Shown one piece after another: positions 43,798 to 51,594 of a stretch of 64,000 nucleotides of DNA; position 1 is the first letter of the stretch, and every line of letters begins with the position of its first letter. Under the pieces are notes generated by a model. The model did not search any database and was not told the origin of the DNA. It saw only the letters and a list, made by a program, of their open reading frames with translations. Both the position numbers and the translations under genes were made by a program. The DNA is from Streptomyces filamentosus (GTDB taxonomy: Bacteria; Actinomycetota; Actinomycetes; Streptomycetales; Streptomycetaceae), in assembly GCF_014654895.1 (NCBI RefSeq), contig NZ_BNBE01000003.1, forward strand, positions 524,501 through 588,500, in the 5' to 3' direction.

Positions 43798-45246
43798 ATG
43801 GCTGCGGAGCACCCCACCCTTCCCCCCGTTCGGCTGCCCTCGGACGCGGAGCTGGCACGGGAAGCGCTGGCCGCCCCCCTCCTCGCCCACGCCGTCCGCC
43901 TCGCCCGCTGGGCCGGCCCGGACACCCGGGTCGGCGCGGGCGGCGAACTCGTCGACGAGCAGCTCCCGGACGCCGCCGGAGTCCTCGGCCTCGGCGACGA
44001 CGAGGACGCCGGGTACTGGGCGGGCGACGCCTGGCGGCTCGCCGTCGACACCGGCCTCGTCGACGTCGAGGACGGCGCCGACGACGACACCCCCGGCACC
44101 GCCGCCCCCGGCGGCAACCTCGCCGTCGTCACCGGCGGCGCGCCCCGCGACGTCCTCGGGATCTGGCTCGACGCCTTCGACGCCGTCTTCGCCGACGCCG
44201 TCGCCCCCGTCCTGGACGACCTGGAGCCGCTGCTCGACGAGGACGGCGGCCTCGACCTCGACTCCCTCGACTGGGACCCGGAGGCGGAGAGCGACTTCCT
44301 GGAGGGCGTCCTCGGCAACCTCTACCTGCTCACCGTCAGCGAGGGCGGCCCCGGCGACGGCCCCGTGCCGCTGCCCGCGCTCGCCGCCTCCATGGTCGTC
44401 CCCGACGACATGGGCGAGCCCACCGACGACGTCCTGGAGCAGGTCTCCGACGCGATGATGCGGCTCGACGAGCAGTTCCGGCTCCTGGAGCCCATCGGCC
44501 TGGTCGAGTACCAGCCCGTCGACGAGGCCCTGATGGCGGAGGAGGACGAGGAACCCGCGGCACCCGTCGACGACGAGGACGTCTCCCGCTACGGCATGGT
44601 CCGGCTCACCCCGCTCGGCCTCTACGGCGTCCGCACCCGCATGCTGGAGGCCGGCGTCGACGCCCCGGCCGTCGGCGACCTCGCGGAGAAGGACGCCGAC
44701 GCCCTCCTCGCCGGTCTCGTCGGCTACCCCGGTTCCGCCGCCCGCGCCGAGACCGAGGCGTGGCTGGCCGGCCGCGAGCCGCTGCCCGCCGCCGCCGACC
44801 TCCTCGCCGCCGCCCGCGGCTCCGACCCGGAGTCCCCGCTCCGCCGCCTCCACTGCCAGCAGGCCCTCGCCCTCGTCGGCCCGGAGGCCGAGCCGGTGGT
44901 CCGCGCCGTCCTCGACGACCCCGAGCTCGGCGGCCTCGCCCGGGTCTGGCTCGCCGAGCGCGGCGCCCCGGACGTCCCCGCCCCGCCGGAGTCCATGATC
45001 TTCTGGCTCGCCGTGGACACCATCGCCGCCCAGCTCGACGCGGCCGGCGACCTGGCGGAACTCCAGGAGCTCATCGAGGGCCTGACCAGCCGCCACACCG
45101 GCTTCCTGGAGACCGCCTGGCGCGTCGAGCACCCCGCCACCGCCGACGTCCTCGACGCGATGGGCCGCCTCCACCCGGACAAGACGGCGGCCAAGGAGGC
45201 CCGCAAGGCCGCCTTCAAGGCCCGCTCGCGCACCGGCGCGGCCTGA
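43798..45246 (+). CDS. Conserved cytosolic protein of unknown function, acidic (482 aa)
   Basis: I recognise this only as a Streptomyces conserved hypothetical. It is strongly acidic and alanine/leucine-rich, almost wholly helical, without signal or membrane segments. The second half has HEAT-like or TPR-like helix pairs (LRRLHCQQALALVGPEAEPVVRAVLDDPELGGLARVWLAERG), and it ends in a basic helix (KTAAKEARKAAFKARSRT). ATG 43798 has GAGGAGA (43781-43787) in front. It is closed by a hairpin, and the PhoX-like gene has its own promoter region, so it appears monocistronic. Confidence 0.85.
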   Translation: MAAEHPTLPPVRLPSDAELAREALAAPLLAHAVRLARWAGPDTRVGAGGELVDEQLPDAAGVLGLGDDEDAGYWAGDAWRLAVDTGLVDVEDGADDDTPGTAAPGGNLAVVTGGAPRDVLGIWLDAFDAVFADAVAPVLDDLEPLLDEDGGLDLDSLDWDPEAESDFLEGVLGNLYLLTVSEGGPGDGPVPLPALAASMVVPDDMGEPTDDVLEQVSDAMMRLDEQFRLLEPIGLVEYQPVDEALMAEEDEEPAAPVDDEDVSRYGMVRLTPLGLYGVRTRMLEAGVDAPAVGDLAEKDADALLAGLVGYPGSAARAETEAWLAGREPLPAAADLLAAARGSDPESPLRRLHCQQALALVGPEAEPVVRAVLDDPELGGLARVWLAERGAPDVPAPPESMIFWLAVDTIAAQLDAAGDLAELQELIEGLTSRHTGFLETAWRVEHPATADVLDAMGRLHPDKTAAKEARKAAFKARSRTGAA

Positions 45247-45272
45247 CCCCGGCCGGCGGACCGCCCGTCCTT

Positions 45273-45312
45273 CGCGGAGCGTCTTTCCCGTGTGCGGGGG
45301 AGGCGCTCCGCG
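45273..45312 (+). terminator. Hairpin terminator after the 482-residue unknown gene
   Basis: CGCGGAGCG (45273-45281) pairs with 45304-45312, with an inner CCCG/CGGG stem. It ends 3 nt before the PHO-box-like repeats. Confidence 0.75.
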
Positions 45313-45315
45313 GCC

Positions 45316-45348
45316 GTTCCCGCGCTGTTCAGACGCCGTTCCCACAGG
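45316..45348 (+). promoter_or_regulatory. Three 11-nt direct repeats, PHO-box-like
   Basis: Contiguous units GTTCCCGCGCT, GTTCAGACGCC and GTTCCCACAGG start exactly 11 nt apart (45316, 45327, 45338). The Streptomyces PhoP site is built of 11-nt direct-repeat units beginning GTTCA. The array ends 53 nt before the PhoX-like gene, a position suited to activation under phosphate limitation. Confidence 0.75.
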
Positions 45349-45401
45349 CGCGCCATGGTGTGCGCGACAACAGGCCGGCAGCAGGGGAGAAACCGCACAC
45401 C

Positions 45402-46850
45402 ATGGCCCTCAACCGCAGAGAGTTCACCCAGAAGTCCGCCGTCGCGGGCTTCGCCCTCACCGGCGCCGTCGGGGTGCTCGCCACCGCCCCCGAGGCCCTC
45501 GCGAGCGACGAGCGCTCCCACGGCGGCCCCGGCCGCGACGGCGACCACGGGCACGGCGGCCACGGGCACGGCCACGACCGCCTCGGCTACGGCCCCCTCG
45601 TCGCCGACCCCGAGGGCCTCCTCGCGCTGCCCGAGGGCTTCTCCTACCGGGTGATCACCCGCACCGGCGTCACCCGCCTGGAGACCGGCGAGCCCACCCC
45701 CTCCAACCACGACGGCACCGCCACCTTCGCGGGCCCGCGCGGCATCACGTACCTGGTGAACAACCACGAGCTCAAGGGCCCCCGCGCCAAGTGGGAGCAC
45801 CCGGTCCCGCTCACCGAGGGCCTCGTCTACGACCCGGCCGCCGCCGGCGGCTGCACGGTCGTCGAGGTGCACCGCGACGGCACCGTCGCCGAGTGGGTCG
45901 GCATCGCCGGCACCTCCACCAACTGCGCCGGCGGCCGCACCTCCTGGGGCACCTGGCTGACCTGCGAGGAGAACTCCGACCTCGCCGGCAAGAACGGCAT
46001 GACCAAGGACCACGGGTACGTCTTCGAGGTCGACCCGCGCGACCGCCGGGCCAACCTCGACCCCAAGCCCCTCAAGTTCTTCGGCCGTTACGACCACGAG
46101 GCCGTCGTCGTCGACCCCAAGCGCGGCCACGCCTACCTCACCGAGGACGCCTCCGGCCCCAACGGGCTCCTCTTCCGCTGGGTCCCGCCGCAGGGCTTCG
46201 AGCACGGCCGGGGGCGGTACCGCACGCTCGCCGACGACGCCGGCGTCCTCCAGGCCGCCAAGTGCATCGACTCCGCCGGGCGGTTCGTCGACGACCTCTC
46301 CCGCGCCACCCGCATCGGCACCGTCTACGGCGTCGACTGGGTGGACGTCCCCGACCGCGACGCCCGCACGGTGCCCGTCCGCAAGCAGTTCGCCGACGGC
46401 CGGGTCACCCGAGCCCGCAAGCTGGAGGGCATGTGGTGGGCGGACGGCGGCGCCTACGTCGTCTCCTCCTACGCCCGCGAGGAGAGCCCCGGCGCGGCCC
46501 ATGACGGCCAGGTCTGGTTCTACGACCCCAAGCGCCGCACCCTCACCCTCAAGGTGCTGCTCGGCGTGAACGCCGCGCCCGAGCAGGACGGCGCCTTCGA
46601 CGGCCCGGACAACATCACGGTCTCGCCGTACGGCGGGCTCGTCATCGCCGAGGACGGCGAGGGCGTGTCGCACCTCTTCGGCGCCACCGACTCGGGCCGC
46701 ACCTACCCGATCGCGCGCAACGACCTCAACGACAGCGAGTTCACCGGCGTCGTCTTCTCGCCCGACGGCAACACCCTCTACGCCAACATCCAGACCCCCG
46801 GCATCATGCTCGCGATCACCGGCCCCTGGCGCCGCCAGGCCCGCCGCTGA
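45402..46850 (+). CDS. PhoX-type (DUF839) alkaline phosphatase, Tat-exported
   Basis: A 482-residue PhoX-family protein, a calcium- and iron-dependent phosphatase class releasing phosphate from organic phosphomonoesters outside the cell. The Tat signal RREFTQKSAVAGFALTG is followed by a histidine/glycine-rich patch (HGHGGHGHGHD). The signature NCAGGRTSWGTWLTCEEN is intact, as are FGRYDHEAVVVDPKRGHAYLTEDA and FDGPDNITVSPYGGLVIAEDG of the six-blade propeller. The start has GGGGAGA upstream. Three PHO-box-like repeats in front fit induction by PhoP, and a 10-bp hairpin follows the stop. Confidence 0.93.
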   Translation: MALNRREFTQKSAVAGFALTGAVGVLATAPEALASDERSHGGPGRDGDHGHGGHGHGHDRLGYGPLVADPEGLLALPEGFSYRVITRTGVTRLETGEPTPSNHDGTATFAGPRGITYLVNNHELKGPRAKWEHPVPLTEGLVYDPAAAGGCTVVEVHRDGTVAEWVGIAGTSTNCAGGRTSWGTWLTCEENSDLAGKNGMTKDHGYVFEVDPRDRRANLDPKPLKFFGRYDHEAVVVDPKRGHAYLTEDASGPNGLLFRWVPPQGFEHGRGRYRTLADDAGVLQAAKCIDSAGRFVDDLSRATRIGTVYGVDWVDVPDRDARTVPVRKQFADGRVTRARKLEGMWWADGGAYVVSSYAREESPGAAHDGQVWFYDPKRRTLTLKVLLGVNAAPEQDGAFDGPDNITVSPYGGLVIAEDGEGVSHLFGATDSGRTYPIARNDLNDSEFTGVVFSPDGNTLYANIQTPGIMLAITGPWRRQARR

Positions 46851-46856
46851 CGCCCC

Positions 46857-46881
46857 GCCGGGCTCCCCGCCGGAGCCCGGC
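46857..46881 (+). terminator. Hairpin terminator after the PhoX-type gene
   Basis: A 10-bp stem, GCCGGGCTCC (46857-46866) with GGAGCCCGGC (46872-46881), and a 5-nt loop. Confidence 0.8.
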
Positions 46882-46895
46882 CCCTGTCGGCCCCG

Positions 46896-46922
46896 TGGAC
46901 TGACACCTAACCTGTCAGTCCA
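46896..46922. promoter_or_regulatory. Operator over the promoter and start codon of the GntR gene
   Basis: TGGACTGACA (46896-46905) and TGTCAGTCCA (46913-46922) are perfect 10-bp inverted arms around CCTAACC. The spacer and first base of the right arm form TAACCT (46908-46913), a -10-like hexamer ending 8 nt before the ATG, so the message could be leaderless and the site would shut it off when bound. Confidence 0.75.
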
Positions 46923-47617
46923 TGGACGACGTTCTGCGGCCGGTGGGCCGGACCCTGCTGCGCGACCGGGCCTACGAGTCGCTGCGCGAGGCGATCGTGC
47001 GCGGCGAACTCGCCCCCGGCGCCCTCCTCAAGGACTCCGACCTCGCCGACCGCCTCGGGCTCTCCCGCGCCCCCGTCCGCGACGCCCTCGCCCGGCTGAC
47101 CGCCGAGGGCCTCGTCGAGACCAAGCCGCAGAGCTACACCCGGGTCACCCGCCCGGTCACCCGGATCGTCCGCGACGCCGCCTCCGTGATCCGGGTGATG
47201 CACGAACTCGCCGCCCGCACCGCCGTGCCGCTCCTCGGCCCCGAGGCCGTCCGCGCCATGCGCGAGGCCAACGAGCGCTTCGCCGCCGCCGTCCGCGCCC
47301 GCGACGTCGAGGCCGCCCTCGCCGCCGACGACGACCTGCACGGGGTTCTCGTCCTCGCCTGCGGCAACCACGCGGCCGCCGCCACCATCGACCGCTACAC
47401 CCCGCTGGTCCGCCGCGTCGAGCGCCGCCTCTTCGGCGACGCCGGCAGCTGCGGCTCCGCAGAGCTCCACACCCGCCTCATCGACGCCTGCGCCGCCGGG
47501 GACGCGGAGGAGGCCGTCTGCGTCACCACCGGGATATGGGCCGCGCTGGAGCACCTGGCCGACGACGCCGTCGAGGTCTCAGAGGTCACCGGCGTCCCCG
47601 CACCCCCGGAGCCGTGA
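46922..47617 (+). CDS. GntR-family (FCD-type) transcriptional regulator
   Basis: A 231-residue GntR regulator: winged helix-turn-helix in RAYESLREAIVRGELAPGALLKDSDLADRLGLSRAPVRDALARL (in pieces, residues about 15-65) and a helical FCD effector domain with metal- or ligand-binding histidines (VMHELAARTA, DDDLHGVLV, LHTRLID). It starts on the last base of a palindromic operator, so autorepression is likely. The ACC deaminase gene begins 82 nt downstream on the same strand and is its probable target. Confidence 0.9.
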   Translation: MDDVLRPVGRTLLRDRAYESLREAIVRGELAPGALLKDSDLADRLGLSRAPVRDALARLTAEGLVETKPQSYTRVTRPVTRIVRDAASVIRVMHELAARTAVPLLGPEAVRAMREANERFAAAVRARDVEAALAADDDLHGVLVLACGNHAAAATIDRYTPLVRRVERRLFGDAGSCGSAELHTRLIDACAAGDAEEAVCVTTGIWAALEHLADDAVEVSEVTGVPAPPEP

Positions 47618-47699
47618 CCCGCGGGCCGCCGCGCCGCCGCCCCCGGAGTCGTACCCCCGTCCTCCGCCGCCCCGTCCGCCACCCCTGGGAGAGCCGCCC

Positions 47700-48719
47700 G
47701 TGCCGATCACCGACTTCGACCGTCATCCGCTGCTCTTCGGGCCCTCCCCGGTCCATCCGCTGGAGCGGCTCACCCACCACCTCGGCGGCGCGACCCTGTG
47801 GGCCAAGCGCGAGGACTGCAACTCCGGCGTCGCGTACGGCGGGAACAAGACCCGCAAGCTGGAGTACCTGGTCGCCGACGCCCTCGCGCGGGGCTGCGAC
47901 ACCCTCGTCTCCATCGGCGGGGTGCAGTCCAACCACACCCGCCAGGTCGCCGCCGTCGCCGCCCGCGCCGGGCTGCGCTGCGTGCTGGTGCAGGAGAGCT
48001 GGGTCGACTGGCCCGACGCCGTCTACGACAAGGTCGGCAACATCCTGATCAGCCGGCTGGCCGGCGCCGACGTGCGGCTGGTGCGGGCGGGCTTCGGCAT
48101 CGGCTTCAAGGAGAGCTGGGAGCAGGCCCTGCGCGAGGTCGAGGAGGGCGGCGGGAAGCCGTACGCGATCCCGGCCGGCGCCTCCGACCACCCGCTCGGC
48201 GGCCTCGGCTTCGCGAACTGGGCCCACGAGGTGGCCGAGCAGGAGCGGGAGCTCGGCGTCTTCTTCGACACGGTCGTCGTCTGCTCGGTGACCGGCTCCA
48301 CCCAGGCCGGGATGGTCGCGGGCTTCGCCGCCCTCGCCGAGGAGGGCGGCCGGCCGCGCCGGATCGTCGGGATCGACGCCTCCGCGAAGCCCGCCGAGAC
48401 CCACGGGCAGATCACCCGGATCGCCCGGAACACCGCCGCCCTCATCGGCGTCGAACGCGAGCCGACCGCCGCCGACGTGGAGCTGGACGCGCGCTACCAC
48501 GCCGGCGTCTACGGCGTCCCGGACGAGGCCACCCTCGACGCGATGCGGCTCGCCGCCCGCACCGAGGGCATGGTCACCGACCCCGTCTACGAGGGGAAGT
48601 CGATGGCCGGGCTGATCGACCTGGTGGACCGGGGCGAGATCGGCCGGGACTCGACCGTGCTCTACGCCCACCTCGGCGGCCAGCCCGCCCTCAACGCCTA
48701 CAGCGCGCTGTTCTCCTAG
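47700..48719 (+). CDS. acdS: 1-aminocyclopropane-1-carboxylate (ACC) deaminase
   Basis: PLP enzyme of 339 residues splitting ACC, the plant ethylene precursor, into 2-oxobutyrate and ammonia. Motifs match AcdS rather than general D-cysteine desulfhydrase: KREDCNSGVAYGGNKTRKLEYL (PLP lysine region, in pieces), SIGGVQSNHTRQVAAVAA, YAIPAGASDHPLGGLGF and VVVCSVTGSTQAGMV. The conserved HPLGGLGF stretch and the C-terminal EGKSMAGLIDL are typical. The closely related D-cysteine desulfhydrase cannot be fully excluded by eye. The GTG start follows GGGAGAG. The linked GntR regulator suggests substrate induction. Confidence 0.88.
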   Translation: MPITDFDRHPLLFGPSPVHPLERLTHHLGGATLWAKREDCNSGVAYGGNKTRKLEYLVADALARGCDTLVSIGGVQSNHTRQVAAVAARAGLRCVLVQESWVDWPDAVYDKVGNILISRLAGADVRLVRAGFGIGFKESWEQALREVEEGGGKPYAIPAGASDHPLGGLGFANWAHEVAEQERELGVFFDTVVVCSVTGSTQAGMVAGFAALAEEGGRPRRIVGIDASAKPAETHGQITRIARNTAALIGVEREPTAADVELDARYHAGVYGVPDEATLDAMRLAARTEGMVTDPVYEGKSMAGLIDLVDRGEIGRDSTVLYAHLGGQPALNAYSALFS

Positions 48720-48728
48720 CGCGCGGGG

Positions 48729-48759
48729 GCCGGCCGCTCAGAGCGCCTGGGCGGCCGGC
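48729..48759. terminator. Convergent terminator between acdS and the TerD gene
   Basis: GCCGGCCGC (48729-48737) pairs perfectly with GCGGCCGGC (48751-48759). The TerD stop codon lies at the start of the loop. Confidence 0.75.
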
Positions 48760-50000
48760 TTCACCATGCCCCGGACCGTCCGGGACTTCACGAACTCGCC
48801 CATCGCCGTCATCTCCCACTCGCCGGAGAACTGCTTGATGAGCTTGGCCATCATCACGCCGGTCTGCGGCTCGGCGGTGGTCAGGTCGAAGCGGACCAGC
48901 TCCTCGCCGGTCGCCGCGTCCATCAGCCGGCAGTACGCCTTGGCGACCTCGGTGAACTTCTGCCCCGAGAAGGAGTTGACGGTGAAGACCAGGCCGGTGG
49001 CGTCGGCGGGCAGCCGGCCGAGGTCGACGGTGATCACCTCGTCGTCGCCCGCGCCCTCGCCCGTCAGGTTGTCCCCGGAGTGCCGGACCGCCCCGCCGAG
49101 GATGGTCAGCTTGCCGAAGTAGCAGCTGTCCAGGTGGTTGCGCTGGGGGCCGTACGCGATGACCGAGGCGTCCAGGTCGATGTCCCGGCCCCGGTACGCG
49201 GGCTCCCAGCCGAGGCCCATCTTCACCTGGGAGAGCAGCGGACGGCCGCCCTTGACCAGCGAGACGGTCTGGTTCTTCTGGAGGTTGACCCGGCCCTTGT
49301 CGAGGTTGATCTTGCCGGTGGCGGCGGGGGCGGCGGCCGGGGCCGGGGGGACGGGCGCGGGGGCGGCCGGGGAGCCGAAGGCGAACCGCGGGTCGTTCGG
49401 ACCGGGCGGGGTCACCAGCGGCGGCGGCGTGGCCGGCACGGGCGGGGCGGGCGGCGCGGCCGGGACCGGGGGAGCGACGGCGGCGGGGGCGGCGGGCTCC
49501 TCGTCCACGCTCACGCCGAAGTCGGTCGCGATGCCGGCCAGGCCGTTCGCGTAGCCCTGGCCCACGGCGCGGACCTTCCAGGCGCCGTTGCGCAGGTAGA
49601 TCTCGACGACGACCAGGGCCGTCTCGGTGGCCAGCTGCGGCGGGGTGAAGGTGGCGATCACCGCGCCGCCGTCGGCCTCGCGGACGGTCGCGGTGGGCTC
49701 GATGCCCTGGAAGGTCTGCCCGGCGGCGTCGGGGCTGGCCGTGACCACGATCCTCTCCACGCCGGCGGGCAGGGCGCCGGTGTCCACGAGGATCGCGTCG
49801 GGCGCGGTGCCGCCGCCGGAGCGGTAGGTGACGCCGGGGCCGGAGGGCTGGTTGTAGAAGATGAAGTCGTCGTCCGAGCGCACCTTGCCGTCGGCGCCGA
49901 GCAGCAGGCCCGAGACGTCGAGCCGCACCGGGGCGGCGACGTCGACCGCCACGCGGGGGGCGGTGAGAGGAAGGTTCGAGCCGGGGGTCATTGCGGTCAT
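48738..50000 (-). CDS. Tandem TerD-domain stress protein
   Basis: A 420-residue protein with two TerD (calcium-binding, tellurite/stress) domains joined by a long proline/alanine linker (about residues 165-230). The first has DVSGLLLGADGKVRSDDDFIFYNQP and AVVVEIYLRNGAWKVRAVGQGYANGLAGIATDFGV (in pieces); the second has VKMGLGWEP, DLDASVIAYGPQRNHLDSCYFGKL, GEGAGDDEVITVDLGRLP and WEMTAMGEF. The first domain carries the acidic clusters typical of Ca binding, and the second the DLDAS/D-rich loop. The start is 36 nt after a small gene on the same strand. It is probably part of the general stress response in Streptomyces. Confidence 0.92.
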   Translation of the reverse strand: MTAMTPGSNLPLTAPRVAVDVAAPVRLDVSGLLLGADGKVRSDDDFIFYNQPSGPGVTYRSGGGTAPDAILVDTGALPAGVERIVVTASPDAAGQTFQGIEPTATVREADGGAVIATFTPPQLATETALVVVEIYLRNGAWKVRAVGQGYANGLAGIATDFGVSVDEEPAAPAAVAPPVPAAPPAPPVPATPPPLVTPPGPNDPRFAFGSPAAPAPVPPAPAAAPAATGKINLDKGRVNLQKNQTVSLVKGGRPLLSQVKMGLGWEPAYRGRDIDLDASVIAYGPQRNHLDSCYFGKLTILGGAVRHSGDNLTGEGAGDDEVITVDLGRLPADATGLVFTVNSFSGQKFTEVAKAYCRLMDAATGEELVRFDLTTAEPQTGVMMAKLIKQFSGEWEMTAMGEFVKSRTVRGMVKPAAQAL

Positions 50001-50036
50001 GCCAGGCTCAACGATCAGGGGCCCTTTGCCGTTCCC

Positions 50037-50276
50037 TTACCCGCGACGGGTTCGGCCACCCTGGTTACGCGGATGGTTCCTGGCCTGCCGCTCGTTGCCG
50101 AAACGGTACGCCCCGGTCCAGCGGGCCATCACCAGCTGGGCGTCGCCCGCCCCCGCCTCGGCCAGGAACTTCGCCGCCCGGGCCCCGCGCAGCACCCCGG
50201 CGGGGCGCCCGTGGTGGGTGAGGACGACGGAGCCGTCCCGGCGCTCTTCGTACGCGAATCCCTGAGGTCGTGGCAT
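50037..50276 (-). CDS. Small conserved Streptomyces protein, unknown function
   Basis: A 79-residue basic protein (MPRPQGFAYEERRDGSVV, then THHGRPAGVLRG, AKFLAEAGAGDAQLVMARWTG and a basic tail). I recall similar short proteins as conserved hypotheticals in Streptomyces, with the HHGR-AG-LRG core. ATG 50276 has AGGA 8 nt upstream; ATGs at 50285 and 50312 are alternatives. It uses a TAA stop, rare in this genome. It is 36 nt before the TerD gene and probably cotranscribed with it. Confidence 0.72.
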   Translation of the reverse strand: MPRPQGFAYEERRDGSVVLTHHGRPAGVLRGARAAKFLAEAGAGDAQLVMARWTGAYRFGNERQARNHPRNQGGRTRRG

Positions 50277-50312
50277 GACGGGCATCCTGCCGTTCCCGGG
50301 CAGGCCCGTCAT
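50275..50312. promoter_or_regulatory. Long interrupted palindrome between the small gene and the AraC gene
   Basis: ATGACGGGC (50275-50283) and GCCCGTCAT (50304-50312) are perfect 9-bp arms, with inner CTGCC/GGCAG arms between them. It covers the start of the minus-strand gene and lies just upstream of a -10-like TATCTT (50319-50324) for the AraC gene. It could be an operator or an RNA hairpin. Confidence 0.55.
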
Positions 50313-50331
50313 ATGAATTATCTTTCGCCTC

Positions 50332-51324
50332 GTGGGTGCTGTGGGTGGGAGCTCTTGTACGAGCGGTTTCACGACCGGGGACGTCGACGAGGCGCGCGAG
50401 GAACTCGACGCGCGCTACTACGCGAGCCGCATGGACGTCGTCGACCCGAGGGGGCACGGCTCCTTCGCGGCCCGCTTCGACATCGTCGACTTCGGGCCGC
50501 TGGTCATCGGCGACCTCAGCTGCGGGGCCGACGTCCGCATGAGCTTCGGCGAGCTGGGCGCGTACCACGTCAACGCCCCGCTCAGCGGCACCATGGAGAT
50601 GCGCCAGGGCGGCGGCCCGGCCGTCCACGCCTCGGCCCGGGAGGCGCTGCTCCTCGACCCCTCGGGGGACACCTTCCTCGACCGCTGGAGCGGCGACGGG
50701 CGGATCCTCTCCGTGAAGGTGGGCGCCGCCGAACTGCGCGAGCGGCTGGAGAGCCTGCTGGGCCGGGCGCCGCAGGGCGGCCTCGTCTTCCGGCCCCGTC
50801 TCGACATCTCGCGCGGTCCCGGCCTCGGCTGGGTGCGCTTCGCCCGCCGGGTCGCCGCGGAGGCGCTGGGCGGGGACGGCATCGCCCACCACGAGCTGGT
50901 CGCCCGCCCCCTCCAGGAGGCGCTGCTCAACGGGCTGCTGCTGGCCGCCGAGCACCCCTGGCGGGACGAGCTGGCCCACCCGGGCGGGCCGCGCCGCCCG
51001 GCCCCCGTCAAGCGGGCCATGGACGCGGTGCGGGAGCGGCCCGAGCACCCCTTCACCACCTCCGAACTCGCCGCGCACGCGCGCGTGAGCGTGCGCAGGC
51101 TCCAGGAGTCCTTCCGGGAGTGCGTCGGGATGTCGCCGATGGCCTACGTCCGCGAGGTCCGCCTCGACCGGGTGCGGGAGGAGCTGCGGGCGGCGGAGCC
51201 CGACGAGGTGAGCGTGAGCGAGGTCGCCTGGCGCTGGGGCTTCGCCCACCAGGGGCGCTTCGCCGCCCGTTACCGGGAGAAGTTCGGCGAGTCCCCCTCC
51301 CGGACCCTGCGGACCGCGCCCTGA
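50332..51324 (+). CDS. AraC-family transcriptional regulator
   Basis: A 330-residue regulator with an N-terminal AraC-binding-like (PF14525-type) domain (residues about 30-190) and a C-terminal double helix-turn-helix: FTTSELAAHARVSVRRLQESFRECVGMSPMAYVREVRL and VSEVAWRWGFAHQGRFAARYREKFGESPS (in pieces). The GTG start has no Shine-Dalgarno sequence; TATCTT ends 7 nt before it, so the message may be leaderless. The target is unknown; candidates are the divergent small gene/TerD pair. Confidence 0.9.
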   Translation: MGAVGGSSCTSGFTTGDVDEAREELDARYYASRMDVVDPRGHGSFAARFDIVDFGPLVIGDLSCGADVRMSFGELGAYHVNAPLSGTMEMRQGGGPAVHASAREALLLDPSGDTFLDRWSGDGRILSVKVGAAELRERLESLLGRAPQGGLVFRPRLDISRGPGLGWVRFARRVAAEALGGDGIAHHELVARPLQEALLNGLLLAAEHPWRDELAHPGGPRRPAPVKRAMDAVRERPEHPFTTSELAAHARVSVRRLQESFRECVGMSPMAYVREVRLDRVREELRAAEPDEVSVSEVAWRWGFAHQGRFAARYREKFGESPSRTLRTAP

Positions 51325-51511
51325 GACGGGTCGCGGGGACGGTACGCGGGGACGGCGCGTGGGAGTGCCGGGGGTTTTCGTGCGCCCCTGTGCGATCCCG
51401 TGCACCTGTCGGCCGCGCAATCCGGACAGAGGCCGCGTTCCGTGGCTCGCGGCGATCTTGGTGGCGGCTTACGGTGGTCGCGTCCGGCGCTGCCAGCGCG
51501 CGCCGTCGAAC

Positions 51512-51550
51512 CGGGCCCGGTCGGCTCCCCCGTATCACCGACCGGGCCCG
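51512..51550. terminator. Terminator between the AraC and epimerase genes
   Basis: A perfect 13-bp stem (CGGGCCCGGTCGG, 51512-51524, with 51538-51550) and 13-nt loop, lying 45 nt beyond the epimerase stop in a convergent interval of 270 bp that holds nothing else recognisable. Confidence 0.8.
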
Positions 51551-51594
51551 CGGACGTCCGCTCCGTCCCCGACGTCCCTCCGGCAGCGCCGGTC

